A stretch of 12,747 bases of DNA from an uncultured Actinomycetes bacterium (GTDB lineage Bacteria; Actinomycetota; Thermoleophilia; Solirubrobacterales; 70-9): contig CAMPIP010000055.1 in the NCBI GenBank assembly GCA_946886425.1, positions 1-12,747 on the forward strand, in the 5' to 3' direction. Below the pieces are notes generated by a model. That model was not told where the DNA came from. It ran no database searches and saw only the letters and a list, made by a program, of their open reading frames with translations. Position 1 is the stretch's first letter, and every line of letters starts with the position of its first letter. The position numbers and the translations under genes are program-made. This document shows positions 1 through 7,398 of this stretch, piece after piece.

Positions 1-124
1 GATCCTCGTCGAAGACGCGGCGCCAGACGATCGCGGCGATACGCGCGGCGGCGATGCTGGCGAGAGCGCTGCTTGCGGCGAGCACGCCGCTCCAGAGAAG
101 TCTTTTCATGATCTCGTTGTCCAT
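1..124 (-). CDS. DUF4235-like small membrane protein, N-terminal part only
   Basis: Partial gene that runs off the left window edge; only about 41 codons are visible. The product starts MDNEIMKRLLWSGVLAA and continues with a small-residue-rich hydrophobic stretch of about 20 residues (roughly 7-29), then Val-Trp-Arg-Arg and an acidic FDED. This hydrophobic helix followed by a short Trp/Arg segment and an acidic turn is typical of the start of actinobacterial DUF4235 proteins, small membrane proteins of unknown function. That match is from memory of the family. The ATG at 124 is used; an internal ATG at 109 (MKRLLWSG) is an equally good start, and neither has a strong ribosome binding site. 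It begins 21 bases after the TetR stop codon on the same strand, so it may be the last gene of the hydrolase-TetR transcript. It is too short for a firm identification. Confidence 0.5.
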   Translation of the reverse strand, partial: MDNEIMKRLLWSGVLAASSALASIAAARIAAIVWRRVFDED

Positions 125-145
125 ACCCGGAATGCGACCTTATAT

Positions 146-745
146 CTATCGGTGCTCGAGCCCATCGCAGATCGTCGTCACGACAAGCTCCTTTGCCTGC
201 GCGAAGCTGGTGTCCGAAGCGGGGATGACCTCGAAGATCCAGCCGGAGAGCAGCTGCTCGATGGCGCCGTAGAAGGACATCGAGGCGAACATCGGGTCGA
301 CGTCGGTACGGAAGGCGCCGACCTTCTGGCCGTCGGCGACGATCTTGGCGATCGACTGGTAGGCGCGGCGGATCTCGGTCAGGTGGGTGCGGCCGAAGGA
401 GTTGGCGGCCCGGGTCACCTCGACGATGATCACCTTCATCAGCTCCGGGTCATGGACGTAGGAGTCGACGATGAAGGAGGCGACCGCGGCGAGCTTCTCG
501 CGCGGCGGGCCGTCGCCGCGATCGGTCTCCTCGATCGCCGCCAGGAGCAGCGACCAGCGCTCGACGAACAGCTCGTTGAGGACCTGGTCCTTCGATTTGA
601 AGTAGTGGTAGACGAGCCCGTAGGCGACGCCGGCCTCGTCGGCGATGTCCGAGACGCGGGTGGCGTGGAAGCCCTGGCGGGCGAAGACGCGGATCGCCGC
701 GTCGAGGATCTGGCGGCGCTTGTCGACCGGCGGCGCTTTCGCCAT
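146..745 (-). CDS. TetR/AcrR family transcriptional regulator
   Basis: A 199-residue one-component repressor, the usual TetR length. Residues 9-56 form the TetR_N helix-turn-helix: an RRQILDAA first helix, then FARQGFHATRVSDIADEAGV, then the recognition-helix signature YHYFKSKDQVL. The rest is an all-helical ligand-binding and dimerisation domain whose ligand cannot be read from sequence. The region resembles acyl-CoA-responsive (FadR-like) TetR proteins, but only loosely. The ATG at 745 shares its A with the TGA stop of the upstream hydrolase (TGATG), so the two are translationally coupled. A 16-bp perfect inverted repeat at 1598-1613, in the leader of the hydrolase gene, is the obvious candidate operator, which would make this an autoregulated hydrolase-TetR operon. 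The family is secure; ligand and targets are inferred. Confidence 0.93.
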   Translation of the reverse strand: MAKAPPVDKRRQILDAAIRVFARQGFHATRVSDIADEAGVAYGLVYHYFKSKDQVLNELFVERWSLLLAAIEETDRGDGPPREKLAAVASFIVDSYVHDPELMKVIIVEVTRAANSFGRTHLTEIRRAYQSIAKIVADGQKVGAFRTDVDPMFASMSFYGAIEQLLSGWIFEVIPASDTSFAQAKELVVTTICDGLEHR

Positions 746-1572
746 CAGGCTCGCGCCTCCGTCAGCCGCGGCCAGGCGTAGGCCTGGGGGCGGCGGTTGG
801 CGAGCGAGGGCAGCTCGGCGCGGACCCGGTCCTGGGCGGCGAGGTCGAGATCGGCGGCGACGAAGCACTCCTCGTCGGGGGCGACCGCCAGCACCGTCCC
901 CCAGGGGTCGACGATCGCCGAGTGGCCGAAGGACTCGAAGTGCGGGGCGGCGCGGCCGACCTGGTTGGGGGCGATGACGAAGACCTGGTCCTCGATCGCC
1001 CGCGCCCGCAGCAGCACCTCCCAGTGGTCGCGGCCGGTGGCAAGCGTGAAGGCGGAGGGGACGGCGATGAGCCGGGCGCCGCGCAGGGCGAGGATCCGGA
1101 ACAGCTCCGGGAAGCGCAGGTCGTAACAGACGGTCATGCCGAGGATCAGCTCGCCGAGCGGCGCCGTCACCGCCTCCTCGCCGGGCTGCTCGTGCTCGGA
1201 CTCGCGATAGGAGACGCCGCCGGCGTCGACGTCGAACATGTGGACCTTGCGATAGGTGGCGAGGTCCTCGCCGCCGGGGCCGATCAGCACCGAGGTGTTC
1301 CAGGCCCTCCCGTCGCCGCGCTCGGCGATGCTGCCGGCCAGCAGGTGGAGGCCCAGCTCGGCCGCCCAGCCGCGGGCGGCGCTGAGGCTGGGGCCGTCGA
1401 GCGGCTCGGCGCCGGCCAGGAGCTCCTCGCCGGCGGCCAGCAGGTTCCACTTCTCCGGCAGCGCCACCAGCTCGGCGCCGTCGGCGGCGGCGGCGCGCAC
1501 GAGGCGCTCGGCCGCGGCGAGGTTCGTGGCCTTATCGCCGGTCGAGTTGAGCTGTACGGCGGCTGCGCGCAA
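745..1572 (-). CDS. Carbon-nitrogen hydrolase (nitrilase superfamily, Nit1/deaminated glutathione amidase type)
   Basis: A 275-residue cytosolic amidase of the nitrilase superfamily. The Glu-Lys-Cys triad is complete: E40 in ALPEKWN, K109 in YRKVHMFDVD, and C149 in TVCYDLRFPELF. The YRKxHxFDVD and CYDLRFPEL signatures, together with RESE after the lysine motif, are those of the Nit1/YbeM branch. That branch hydrolyses deaminated glutathione and related omega-amides as a metabolite-repair step. In an actinobacterium lacking glutathione the true substrate may be another amide. The start is uncertain. TTG at 1572 gives the family-like MRAAAVQLNS; CTG at 1581 would add three residues. Neither has a strong ribosome binding site. 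The 3' end overlaps the TetR gene by one base. A -10-like TATACT (1623-1628) and a palindromic operator (1598-1613) precede it, so it is probably repressed by that TetR protein. Confidence 0.9.
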   Translation of the reverse strand: MRAAAVQLNSTGDKATNLAAAERLVRAAAADGAELVALPEKWNLLAAGEELLAGAEPLDGPSLSAARGWAAELGLHLLAGSIAERGDGRAWNTSVLIGPGGEDLATYRKVHMFDVDAGGVSYRESEHEQPGEEAVTAPLGELILGMTVCYDLRFPELFRILALRGARLIAVPSAFTLATGRDHWEVLLRARAIEDQVFVIAPNQVGRAAPHFESFGHSAIVDPWGTVLAVAPDEECFVAADLDLAAQDRVRAELPSLANRRPQAYAWPRLTEARA

Positions 1573-1597
1573 GATCTTCAGGGGTTCGCGATTGGCT

Positions 1598-1613
1598 GAT
1601 TGACCAGTCAATC
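1598..1613. promoter_or_regulatory. Perfect 16-bp inverted repeat, candidate TetR operator
   Basis: GATTGAC-CA-GTCAATC has two perfect 7-bp arms around a 2-bp centre. It sits 26 bases upstream of the TTG start of the hydrolase and a few bases downstream of the -10-like TATACT. Bound protein would therefore cover the transcription start region. The size and symmetry fit a TetR-family operator, and a TetR gene is the next gene in the same operon. Assigning the site to that regulator is inference. Confidence 0.65.
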
Positions 1614-1622
1614 GGCTTCCCC

Positions 1623-1628
1623 AGTATA
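1623..1628 (-). promoter_or_regulatory. -10-like box for the hydrolase-TetR operon
   Basis: On the minus strand this reads TATACT, five of six matches to the sigma-70-type -10 consensus, in an otherwise GC-rich segment. The expected transcription start would be near 1615, just at the edge of the palindrome. No convincing -35 hexamer is present at 16-18 bases upstream, so an activator or a weak promoter is possible. Confidence 0.45.
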
Positions 1629-1685
1629 GGCGTCGAATCGATGTCGACTTCGACCCCAGCCGGCTGGGGAACAGATCGGAACGAC

Positions 1686-1937
1686 TTACAAATCCATCGC
1701 GCGGGCGGCGATGCGATCGAACAGCGGCGCCGGGATAAGCGGCTTCAGCCGCGCCTGGACCTGGGCGTCGATCCCGATCGTCTCCAGCGGCGCCGGGATG
1801 GCGACCCCGGCGTTGTTGGCGAGGCCGTCGAGCCCGCGGCGGACGCCGGCGAAGACGCGCCAGCCGGCGGCGTCGAGCCGGAGGGCAGTCGCCCGACCGA
1901 TGCCAGTGGAAGCGCCGGTGACCAGAACGGATCTCAT
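1686..1937 (-). pseudogene. Short-chain dehydrogenase/reductase remnant with two internal in-frame deletions
   Basis: An 83-codon open frame made of three pieces of a normal SDR of about 270 residues. Residues 1-31 are a good Rossmann start (VLVTGASTGIGRATALRL, then WRVFAGVRR). This jumps straight to GLDGLANNAGVAIPAPLET, the beta-4/NNAG segment normally about 40-50 residues further on. It then jumps to DAQVQARLKPLIPAPLFDRIAARAMDL, which resembles the extreme C-terminus of classical SDRs. The region holding the Ser and the YxxxK catalytic residues is absent, so the product cannot be an active dehydrogenase. The frame is intact throughout, suggesting two in-frame deletions and not random decay. 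The piece-by-piece reading relies on knowledge of SDR layout. It lies divergently from the cyclase gene with 38 bases between the starts, and 113 bases upstream of the hydrolase start. Confidence 0.7.
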
Positions 1938-1975
1938 CGGTCCAGGCTACTGCGGGGCGTAACCTCTTCTCTGTC

Positions 1976-4900
1976 GTGTCCGAGCTACGCAACGACGACG
2001 CCGAGCGCAAGCAGGTGACGGTGCTGTTCGCCGACGTCAGCGGCTCCATGGACCTCGCCGAGCAGCAGGATCCTGAGGAGTGGCGCAAGATCATGCAGCG
2101 CTTCTTCTCGATCCTCTCCGAGGCGGTGGCCGACTTCGAGGGGACCGTCGACAAGTTCACCGGCGACGGGATCATGGCCGTCTTCGGGGCGCCGGTCGCC
2201 CACGAGGACCACGCCCAGCGGGCCTGTTACGCGGCACTGCGGATGCTCGAGGACGTCGCCGGGTACGCGGCCGAGCTGCGCCGCGAGCAGGGGCTCAACT
2301 TCTCGACCCGGATCGGGATCAACTCCGGCGAGGTGGTCGCGGGGGCGATCGGGGCCGGCGGCGAGAGCGAGTACACGGCGATCGGCCACACGGTCGGCCT
2401 GGCGCAGCGGATGGAGGCGCTGGCCGAGCCCGGCAAGGCGTACCTCACCGAGCACACGGCCGAGTTGGCCGCCGGCTTCCTCGACCTCGCCGACCTCGGG
2501 CGCTTCGAGATCAAGGGCGCCCGCCGGCCGGTTCACGTCTTCGAGCTGGCCGGGGTCGGGCGGATGCGCTCGCGCCTCGACCTCTCCCGCGAGCGCGGCT
2601 TCAGCGGCTTCGTCGGCCGCGCCGAGGAGATGGCGAAGCTGGAGGCGGCGCTGGCCCGGGCGCAGGGAGGCGAGGGAACGATGATCGGGATCGCCGCCGA
2701 ACCGGGGATCGGCAAGAGCCGGCTCTGCCACGAGTTCGCCCAGCGCTGCCGCGACGAGGGGCTGGAGGTCTTCGAGGCGCAGGCGCAGGCGCACGGGACC
2801 GCCGTCCCCTACATGCCGGTGCTGCAGATGCTGCGCGCCTTCTTCGCGATCGGCGAGCGCGAGCCCGAGCAGGCGGCCCGCGAGAAGATCGCCGGCCGGG
2901 CGCTGCTGCTCGACGCCGGCTTCGCCGACGACCTGCCGCTGATGTTCGACTTCCTCGGCGTCCCCGACCCCGACCGGCCGGCAGGGCAGATGAGCGCCGA
3001 GGCGCGGCAGCGGGCGTTGGCCGACGTCGTCTGCCGCCTCGCCAACGCGCCGAGCCGGCGCAAGACGCTGGTCCTGGTGGTCGAGGACCTGCACTGGATC
3101 GACGAGGGCAGCGAGGCGATGCTGGCCGAGCTGGCCGGCGCGATCGAGGGGACCAACACGCTCGCCGTCGTCAACTTCCGGCCCGAGTACCGGCCCGCCT
3201 GGGCCGCCGCCCCCAGCTACCGCGAGCTGCCGCTCGACCCGCTCAGCCGCGAGAGCACCCGCGAGCTGCTGCGCGACCTCGCCGGCGAAGACCCATCGCT
3301 GGACGGGCTCGACGAGCCGATCCACGACCGCACCCAGGGCAACCCCTTCTTCATCGAGGAGATCGTTCGCGAGCTGGCCGAGTCCGGGCACCTGGAGGGC
3401 GAGCGCGGCGAGTACCGGCTGGCGCGGCCGATCGAGGACGCGGGCGTGCCGGTGACCGTGCAGGCGGTGCTCGCCGCCCGCATCGACCGGCTCGGCCCCG
3501 ATGCCAAGCAGCTGCTCCAGGTCGCCTCGGTGGTCGGCCGCGAGGTCAGCGTGCCGGCGCTGCGGATGACGGCGGAGATCGAGGCCGAGCGGCTGGACGC
3601 GGTCCTCTGCGAGCTGACCGAGGCCGGCTTCGTCTACGAGGCCGAGCTCTACCCGGAACGCCTGCTCGCCTTCCGCCACCCGCTCACCCGCGAGGTCGCC
3701 TACGGCACCCAGCTGGCCGAGCGCCGCGCCACCACCCACGCGGCGGCGGCGCGAGCGACGATCGCGCTGGAGGCCGAGCGCCACGACGAGCTCGCCGGCC
3801 TGATCGCCCACCACCTCGAGGAGGGGCGTGAGACCCGCGAGGCGGCCCGCTGGTACGCGCGCGCCGCCTACTGGGCCGGGCACAGCCGGCCCCAGGACGC
3901 GCTGCGGCTCTGGCAGCGGGTAACCGACCTCGCCGACCGGCTCGACGAGGACGAGGAGACGGCGGCGCTGGCGCTGGTCTCGCGGATGCTGCAACTCGAA
4001 TTCGCCTGGCGGCTCGGCATGGACCGCTCCGAGGTGACGCACCTCGAGGAGGAAGCCGCCGCGATCGCCACCGAGATCGGCGACCTGCGCTCGCTGGCGA
4101 TGCTGAAGCTGCTCACCTCGGTCCGTCCCGGCGCCGCCGAGCACACCGACGAATGGGTCCTCGCCGCCGACGAGGCCGTGGCGCTGGCCGACGAGTCGGG
4201 CGAGGACGGCCTGCGCGCCTCCTTCCGCGGCGCCGCCGCCTACGCGCTGATGTGCGCCGGCGACCTCGACCGCCTGGAAGCGACGATCGACGAGATGCTG
4301 GAGATCCTCGACGGCGATCCCGACCTCGGCGCCGGCGTGATCGTGGCCAGCCCGATCGCCTGGGCGCTGAACGCGAAATCGATGGGGCTGCGCGAGCGCG
4401 GCCGCTTCGAGGAAGCGGAACGGCTGCTCGAGGAGTCCCTGCGGGAAGCGCGCGAACGCGGCGACCCGGAGACGGAAAGCTGGGCCCTCGGCACCAGGAC
4501 CCAGGTCCTCGCCGACAACGGGGACCCTGAGGCAGCGGTCGCGGTGGCGCTGCGCAACTGCGAGCAGACCGACCGGCTGGGCGACGTCTTCTCGCGGACG
4601 ATGGCGCTCAGTGCCCTCACCTACGCCCGCCTCGAGGCCGGCGAGTTCGCCGAGGCGCTGGAGGCGATCGAGCTGGCCGATGGCGGCTACCGCGAGGCGA
4701 TGGGCTCGGGCGGCGAGGTCGAGGCCTGGCGCGGCTGCCTGCGGGCGCGGGCCCTGCTCGGGCTCGGCCGCGGCGAGGAGGCGCTGGCCCAGGTCGAGTG
4801 GGCGGCCGATACGGCGCGGCGCCGCGGCATGCGCTGGTCGCTCCCGTTCTGTCTGCTGACGCTGGCCCAGGCTCGCGCCGCCACCGACCAGCCCGGGGTC

Positions 4901-5011
4901 GCCGAGGCGCTCGACGAGGGCAGCGGGCTCGCCGCGCGGCAGGGCTACGTGGTCCTGGCCGAGCGGATCGAGGCCGAGCGCGAGCCCCTCCTCCGTTCCG
5001 CCGTGAGCTAA
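1976..5011 (+). CDS. Class III nucleotide cyclase - AAA ATPase - helical repeat protein
   Basis: A 1011-residue multidomain signalling protein. Residues 12-192 are a class III cyclase homology domain: first metal-binding Asp D20 in LFADVSGSM, K60 and second metal Asp D64 in DKFTGDGIMAVFG, T134 at the adenine-selecting position (as in class IIIb) and transition-state R145. The usual transition-state Asn is Gly at 141 (IGHTVGLAQRME), and the Asp of the common IGD motif is His138. Residues about 208-470 are an AAA/STAND-type ATPase with Walker A at 241-249 (EPGIGKSR, K247), Walker B at 365-371 (LVLVVED) and NPFFIEEI at 456. FRHPLTREVAY (566-576) and an Ala/Leu/Glu-rich TPR-like tail (about 600-1005) follow. 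No membrane segment is seen, so it is probably cytosolic. The GTG start lacks an SD; a weak TAACCT about 11 bases upstream would fit leaderless translation. The family is clear; the signal sensed is unknown. Confidence 0.92.
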   Translation: MSELRNDDAERKQVTVLFADVSGSMDLAEQQDPEEWRKIMQRFFSILSEAVADFEGTVDKFTGDGIMAVFGAPVAHEDHAQRACYAALRMLEDVAGYAAELRREQGLNFSTRIGINSGEVVAGAIGAGGESEYTAIGHTVGLAQRMEALAEPGKAYLTEHTAELAAGFLDLADLGRFEIKGARRPVHVFELAGVGRMRSRLDLSRERGFSGFVGRAEEMAKLEAALARAQGGEGTMIGIAAEPGIGKSRLCHEFAQRCRDEGLEVFEAQAQAHGTAVPYMPVLQMLRAFFAIGEREPEQAAREKIAGRALLLDAGFADDLPLMFDFLGVPDPDRPAGQMSAEARQRALADVVCRLANAPSRRKTLVLVVEDLHWIDEGSEAMLAELAGAIEGTNTLAVVNFRPEYRPAWAAAPSYRELPLDPLSRESTRELLRDLAGEDPSLDGLDEPIHDRTQGNPFFIEEIVRELAESGHLEGERGEYRLARPIEDAGVPVTVQAVLAARIDRLGPDAKQLLQVASVVGREVSVPALRMTAEIEAERLDAVLCELTEAGFVYEAELYPERLLAFRHPLTREVAYGTQLAERRATTHAAAARATIALEAERHDELAGLIAHHLEEGRETREAARWYARAAYWAGHSRPQDALRLWQRVTDLADRLDEDEETAALALVSRMLQLEFAWRLGMDRSEVTHLEEEAAAIATEIGDLRSLAMLKLLTSVRPGAAEHTDEWVLAADEAVALADESGEDGLRASFRGAAAYALMCAGDLDRLEATIDEMLEILDGDPDLGAGVIVASPIAWALNAKSMGLRERGRFEEAERLLEESLREARERGDPETESWALGTRTQVLADNGDPEAAVAVALRNCEQTDRLGDVFSRTMALSALTYARLEAGEFAEALEAIELADGGYREAMGSGGEVEAWRGCLRARALLGLGRGEEALAQVEWAADTARRRGMRWSLPFCLLTLAQARAATDQPGVAEALDEGSGLAARQGYVVLAERIEAEREPLLRSAVS

Positions 5012-5712
5012 TCGCGCTGGGCGCGGTGGCGCTCCAGCTCGGCCACCATCAGCTTGGTGTGCAGGGCGCCGATCAGGTCCTTGAGGGGCTGGGCGCCGGC
5101 TTCGAGCATCTCCACGACCCGGTCCGGCGGGACCTCGCCGGCGAGACGCTCCATCACCACCGCGACCTCCTGACGGACCAGCTCTTCGATCGCCTTCTTG
5201 TAGCGGAGGGTGTCGTAGACGGTGAAGCCGATCTGCTCGTCGTAGCCGCCGGCGCGGAAGCGGCTGATCGCCTCGATGATCGTCACGTCGGAGGGCGAGT
5301 AGCCGCGGCTGTTGGGGCTGAGGACCTCGATCTTCTCGAGCCGGTCGAGGACCTCCTTGGGGACCCCGTAGCGCTCGCGAACCTGGGCGGCGCTGACCCG
5401 GGAGCGCTCGCCGGCGAGGGCGCGGTCGAGGATCTGGTCCTCCAGTTCGAGCATCGCCGCGGCCCGGGCAGGCCCCTCGTCGAGGACCGCGCGGATCGCC
5501 TTCAGCGGCATGAAGCGCTCCTCCTGGAGGCGCTTGATGAGGCGGATCCGGTCGACGAACTCGGGCGGGTAGTAGGCCATGTTGCGGCTCGTCTTGACCG
5601 GCTCGGGGAGCAGGCCCTCGCGCAGGTAGTGCTTGATCGTCGGGGCCGGGACGCCGGAGGCCTCGGCCAGCTCGCCCATCCGCAGCAGCTCCTTCTCGGC
5701 GTGGGCGCTCAT
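5008..5712 (-). CDS. MerR family transcriptional regulator with a second HTH-like segment
   Basis: 234 residues, longer than typical small MerR proteins. Residues 10-80 are a standard MerR winged helix: LLRMGELAEASGVPAPTIKH, YLREGLLPEP, and the wing NMAYYPPEFVDRIRLIKRLQ. Residues about 118-165 look like a second, degenerate copy: AQVRERYGVPKEVLDRLEKI, VLSPNSRGYSPSDVTIIEAI. The remainder is a charged helical C-terminus rich in Glu and Arg. There is no obvious Cys cluster for metal sensing. The ATG overlaps the TGA of the CaiB-like gene (ATGA), making this the last gene of the six-gene operon and its likely regulator. The stop (TAG) overlaps the TAA of the convergent cyclase gene in the four bases CTAA. 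MerR membership is firm; the effector may be an acyl-CoA or an acid made by the operon, which is inference. Confidence 0.9.
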   Translation of the reverse strand: MSAHAEKELLRMGELAEASGVPAPTIKHYLREGLLPEPVKTSRNMAYYPPEFVDRIRLIKRLQEERFMPLKAIRAVLDEGPARAAAMLELEDQILDRALAGERSRVSAAQVRERYGVPKEVLDRLEKIEVLSPNSRGYSPSDVTIIEAISRFRAGGYDEQIGFTVYDTLRYKKAIEELVRQEVAVVMERLAGEVPPDRVVEMLEAGAQPLKDLIGALHTKLMVAELERHRAQRD

Positions 5713-6980
5713 GCCCGGAAGGTGGCGCTGGAGTCGGCGCTGGGACCGGCGGCGGCGCCTGACTCGAGCATCGCCGCGACCTCCGCGGCGGAATAACCGG
5801 CCTCGCGCAGCACCTCCTCGGTGTGCTCGCCGAAGGCCGGCGCCGGCCGGGTCGGGTCGGCCGGGGTGCGGCTCAGCTTCACCGGGTGGCCGAGCTGGCG
5901 GACGGTGCCGAGCTCGGGCTGCTCGACCTCGACGACCATCTCGCGGGCCCGAACCAGCTCCGAGCGGAGTGCCTCGTCGAGGTCGTAGACCGGCTCGATG
6001 CAGCAGTCGTGCTCGTCGTTGAAGGCGAGCCACTCGGCGCGGGTCCGGGAGCGGAACACCTCGGCGACCTTGGCCCAGGCCTCGGAGCCGGGCGCCTCGA
6101 ACTGGGCCTCGACGAGATCCGGGCGCTCGACGCCGTGGCAGAAGGCGGCCCAGAACTTCGGCTCCAGGGCGCCGCAGCTGACCCAGCCGTCGGCGGCCTC
6201 GTAGGGCAGGTAACAGACCAGGCCGCCGGCCAGTTGCTGCTCGCCGCGCCGCGGCACTTCGCCGTCGCAGAAGTAGCGGCCGGCGACCATCGCCAGCCAG
6301 GAGAGGGCGCCGTCGGCCATCGAGACGTCGACCAGCTGGCCCTCGCCGGAGCGGCGCCGCTCGTGCAGCGCCGCCATCACCCCGAAGGCGGCCATCAGGG
6401 CGCCGCCGCCGAGGTCGGCGATCTGGCCGCCGGACTGGACCGGCGGCCCGTCCTTGGCGCCGGTCAGGCCGAGCAGCCCGACCAGGCCGAGGTAGTTCAT
6501 GTCGTGGCCGGCGCGCTGGGCGTAGGGACCGTCCTGGCCGTAGCCGGTGATCGCGCAGAAGACGATCGCCGGGTTCTCCTCCCGCATCCGCTCGTAGCCG
6601 ACCCCGAGCCGGTCGAGGACGCCGGGGCGGAAGCCGTCGAGGACGACGTCGTGGGAGCGGACCAGGCGCAGCAGGGCCTCGCGGCCGGCCTCGGACTTGA
6701 GGTCGAGCCGGACCGAGCGCTTGCCGCGGTTGAGCGAGAGGTAGAGCGAGGAGCGGGTGCCGAGCGACTGGTGCTCGTCGCCGCCGTAGTAGGGCGGCGC
6801 CCAGCGGATGTAGTCGCCCATCCCGGTGTCCTCGACCTTCAGCACCTCGGCGCCGAGGTCGGCGAGCAGCAGCGAGCAGAACCCGCCTGGCAGCAGCCGG
6901 GTCAGGTCGAGGACCTTGATGTCGGAGATCGGCAGGCCGGCCCGGCCGGCACCGCCCGCGCCGCGTCCCCCCACCGTCAT
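5709..6980 (-). CDS. CaiB/BaiF-family enzyme, probably alpha-methylacyl-CoA racemase-like
   Basis: 423 residues, the usual length for class III CoA-transferases and related racemases. The fold signatures are present: IKVLDLTRLLPGGFCSLLLADLGAEV near the N-terminus, NRGKRSVRLDLK, GFRPGVLDRLGVGYE, and a GEGQLVDVSMADG motif mid-protein. The pair H159 (AGHDMNY) and D189 (IADLGGG) is 30 residues apart, the spacing of the catalytic His126/Asp156 pair of mycobacterial alpha-methylacyl-CoA racemase. This favours a racemase of 2-methylacyl-CoA esters over CoA transfer, though the family is easily misassigned. A non-conserved Gly/Ala-rich leader (residues 1-16) precedes the domain. The ATG at 6980 is preceded by GGAG and overlaps the OsmC-like stop (ATGA); its own stop overlaps the MerR start. 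It would supply stereochemically correct branched acyl-CoA to the dehydrogenase encoded divergently. That link is inferred. Confidence 0.88.
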   Translation of the reverse strand: MTVGGRGAGGAGRAGLPISDIKVLDLTRLLPGGFCSLLLADLGAEVLKVEDTGMGDYIRWAPPYYGGDEHQSLGTRSSLYLSLNRGKRSVRLDLKSEAGREALLRLVRSHDVVLDGFRPGVLDRLGVGYERMREENPAIVFCAITGYGQDGPYAQRAGHDMNYLGLVGLLGLTGAKDGPPVQSGGQIADLGGGALMAAFGVMAALHERRRSGEGQLVDVSMADGALSWLAMVAGRYFCDGEVPRRGEQQLAGGLVCYLPYEAADGWVSCGALEPKFWAAFCHGVERPDLVEAQFEAPGSEAWAKVAEVFRSRTRAEWLAFNDEHDCCIEPVYDLDEALRSELVRAREMVVEVEQPELGTVRQLGHPVKLSRTPADPTRPAPAFGEHTEEVLREAGYSAAEVAAMLESGAAAGPSADSSATFRA

Positions 6981-7396
6981 GAGGGCTCCACGCCGACCGG
7001 AAAATCGACCGAGTTCGAGATGAAGCAGAGCTCGTGGGCGCGGCGGTGCAGCTCCTGGATCGCCTCGGGGGTCGGCGGGTCCCCCTCCCAGCGCACCCGC
7101 GGCCGCAGCGTCGCCGCGCTGAAGCGCTTGCCGTCGAGGACTCCTTCGGCGTCGTCCTCGTAGGTGGCGACAGCGAACCCGCGTTTGCGCGCCAGCGCCA
7201 GGAACCAGAGCATGTGACAGCTGGAGAGCGCCCCGACCAGCAGCGCCTCGGGGTTCGACCGGGTGTCGTCGCCGCCGAACTCCAGGGCCGAGGAGCTGGG
7301 CAGCGACTGCGCGCCGAGCAGGACGTCGTGGGCGCGGACGTCCTCGCCAACGCCGCCGCCCCAGAAGACGCCGGCCCGGTGGATCGAGGACGCCAT
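6977..7396 (-). CDS. OsmC/Ohr-superfamily protein
   Basis: A 139-residue protein with the OsmC layout: a beta-rich N-terminus, a long helix carrying NPEALLVGALSSCHML, and a second helix with HELCFISNSV. Both redox Cys positions are kept (C60 and C124), as is the Glu of the NPEALL motif (E50). The known family activity is thiol-dependent reduction of organic hydroperoxides in the cytosol, through an intramolecular disulfide. The gene starts with ATG at 7396 behind a GAGG, begins 2 bases after the BKACE stop, and overlaps the CaiB-like start by four bases. Its place inside an acyl-CoA operon suggests either protection against lipid-type peroxides or a thiol/thioester-related side role. The sequence does not decide between these. 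Confidence 0.88.
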   Translation of the reverse strand: MASSIHRAGVFWGGGVGEDVRAHDVLLGAQSLPSSSALEFGGDDTRSNPEALLVGALSSCHMLWFLALARKRGFAVATYEDDAEGVLDGKRFSAATLRPRVRWEGDPPTPEAIQELHRRAHELCFISNSVDFPVGVEPS

Positions 7397-7398
7397 CG

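Noticed and set aside
746..1450. N-terminal extension fused to the TetR protein
   Set aside because: The frame stays open upstream by chance and encodes Arg/Pro-rich sequence antiphase to the hydrolase; the TetR domain starts at the ATG at 745.
1613..2175. Extended hydrolase start far upstream
   Set aside because: The open frame runs through the operator, the -10 box and the SDR remnant in another phase; the translated extension has no nitrilase features.
1985..4144. Long open frame antisense to the cyclase gene
   Set aside because: It is a GC-driven shadow: low-complexity Arg/Leu/Gly/Val-rich translation with no family motifs, while the plus strand encodes an unmistakable cyclase-ATPase.
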